From: Lachnospiraceae bacterium
GTDB taxonomy: Bacteria; Bacillota; Clostridia; Lachnospirales; Lachnospiraceae
Direction of reading: 5' to 3'
Assembly: GCA_022510725.1 (NCBI GenBank)
Contig: JAFLSW010000011.1
Span: 1 to 61,408, forward strand
DNA length: 61,408 nucleotides
Positions 60,590-61,408 of this stretch are shown piece by piece. The position numbers and the translations under genes are program-made. Every line of letters starts with the position of its first letter. Position 1 is the first letter of the stretch. The notes under the pieces were generated by a model. It saw only the letters and a program-made list of their open reading frames with translations, did no database searches and was not told where the DNA came from.

Positions 60590-61261
60590 GTGGATATAGA
60601 AAAACAATTTAACCTGATTGCAAATGAATATGATAAGAATCGCAGAAAGTTTTTACCCTGCTTTGATGATTTTTATATTTATTCAACCAAATTTATTGTT
60701 TCAAATATTTCAAAACCCAAGAAGGTGTTGGATTTAGGTGCGGGAACGGGATTATTAACATATTTTTGGCTGCAACACTATCCGGAATCGGAATATGTGC
60801 TTGTTGATATCGCTGATGAAATGTTGGATGTGGCCCGCAAAAGATTTTCCGGCATGAGTAACATATCCTATGAAGTATTAAATTATATGAATGAACTTCC
60901 AAGCGGAAACTTTGATGTTGTTGCTTCCGCTTTATCTGTTCATCATTTAGAAAATGAAGATAAATTGAATTTATTTGGACGAATTTATGATTTATTACCA
61001 AGCGGCGGATTATTCGTAAATTACGATCAGTTCTGTGCCGGACATTCAGAACTGGATCATTGGTTTGATTCCTATTGGGAGAGTCAATTGGCTTCCAGCG
61101 GATTAACAGATCACGACATTGAACTCTGGAAAGAGCGAAGAAAATTAGACAGGGAATGTTCATTAGAACAAGAGATAGAAATGCTTCAGCAAAGTAATTT
61201 TAAGGTTGTTAAGTGTATTTATTCTTATCAAAAATTTTCGGTTATTGTTGCGATCAAATGA
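60590..61261 (+). CDS. Class I SAM-dependent methyltransferase
   Basis: A 223-residue methyltransferase with the SAM-binding motif I KKVLDLGAGTGLLTYFWLQH near 45-64, acidic motif II YVLVDIADEMLDVARKRF near 71-88, and post-motif FDVVASALSVHHLENEDKL near 115-133. The substrate is unknown. I chose GTG 60590 because GGAGG at 60577-60581 is correctly spaced; the ATG at 60575 overlaps that site. The 164-base gap upstream (60411-60574) shows no clear terminator or strong promoter. Confidence 0.88.
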   Translation: MDIEKQFNLIANEYDKNRRKFLPCFDDFYIYSTKFIVSNISKPKKVLDLGAGTGLLTYFWLQHYPESEYVLVDIADEMLDVARKRFSGMSNISYEVLNYMNELPSGNFDVVASALSVHHLENEDKLNLFGRIYDLLPSGGLFVNYDQFCAGHSELDHWFDSYWESQLASSGLTDHDIELWKERRKLDRECSLEQEIEMLQQSNFKVVKCIYSYQKFSVIVAIK

Positions 61262-61301
61262 TTTGTTTAGAAAATTTAATACAAAATTTTAGCGGAGGAT
61301 A

Positions 61302-61406
61302 ATGGACTTGAATTTAAAAGAATTAAAATGGAGCAGAGAGCCGGAAGATTACAAAATATATGAATTATATTGGCAGGGTCATGGAACGCTATTAACGGGA
61401 AAATAA
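61302..61406 (+). CDS. Short ORF at the window edge, possibly truncated
   Basis: A 34-residue frame beginning MDLNLKELKWSREPEDYKIY and ending LYWQGHGTLLTGK before TAA at 61404-61406. It has a strong ribosome site (GCGGAGG). The opening resembles the start of longer proteins such as DUF1349-type lectin-like domains, so this may be a truncated or frameshifted gene. The window ends two bases later, so downstream continuation cannot be judged. Confidence 0.4.
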   Translation: MDLNLKELKWSREPEDYKIYELYWQGHGTLLTGK

Positions 61407-61408
61407 AG

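Noticed and set aside
1-61408. CRISPR array, insertion sequence or prophage
   Set aside because: No regularly spaced repeats, transposase, integrase or phage structural genes were seen in the window.

Overview
The window comes from a motile Gram-positive anaerobe of the class Clostridia, most likely a Lachnospiraceae relative. The reasons are the end of a flagellar/chemotaxis operon (cheA-cheW-cheC-cheD-sigma-fapA) running into rpsB-tsf, a PolC-type replicative polymerase, the MEP isoprenoid genes dxr and ispG, the rimP-nusA-ylxR-ylxQ-infB-rbfA-nrnA-truB-ribF cluster, and strong Gram-positive Shine-Dalgarno sites throughout. The species cannot be named from the sequence alone.

Layout. (1) 1-8310: chemotaxis and late flagellar genes, with several small proteins of unknown function, closed by a terminator. 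(2) 8327-10327: rpsB-tsf behind a promoter and a structured leader. (3) 10431-21164: a signalling and envelope block lying between tsf and pyrH, with two chemoreceptors, a reverse-strand hybrid histidine kinase, an IbrA/IbrB-like pair, a polysaccharide deacetylase and a bactofilin. (4) 21184-33975: pyrH-frr-uppS-cdsA-dxr-rseP, a PP2C phosphatase and a Hanks-type kinase, ispG and polC. (5) 34052-42540: tRNA-Glu(CTC) on the minus strand, then the rimP-to-ribF translation cluster behind a consensus promoter and a leader terminator. (6) 42633-47082: an SH3-NlpC/P60 cell-wall hydrolase, rpsO, pnp and an ACT-domain protein. (7) 47118-47400: a gene-poor stretch that reads as a complete type I toxin-antitoxin locus (short ORF plus convergent antisense RNA). 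(8) 47512-61408: accessory region with a dipeptidase, two transporters, a LytTR/GHKL two-component system overlapping the first of three tandem related proteins, two unknown membrane proteins, an aminotransferase, a zinc-ribbon protein, a YczE-like membrane protein and a methyltransferase.

How the parts work together. Regions 1 and 3 supply receptors and the CheA/W/C/D adaptation machinery. Region 4 makes UMP, recycles ribosomes, and builds undecaprenyl and phospholipid precursors. Region 5 covers ribosome maturation, transcription elongation and translation initiation.

The most interesting items are the type I toxin-antitoxin locus at 47118-47400, the large unassigned RNA hairpin in the pnp leader (44351-44435), and the LytTR system with its direct-repeat operator and tandem unknown proteins (51449-56731). 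Also notable are a WalR-like box before the NlpC/P60 gene and a leader terminator before rimP-nusA. All assignments are by reading motifs. No database search was run.
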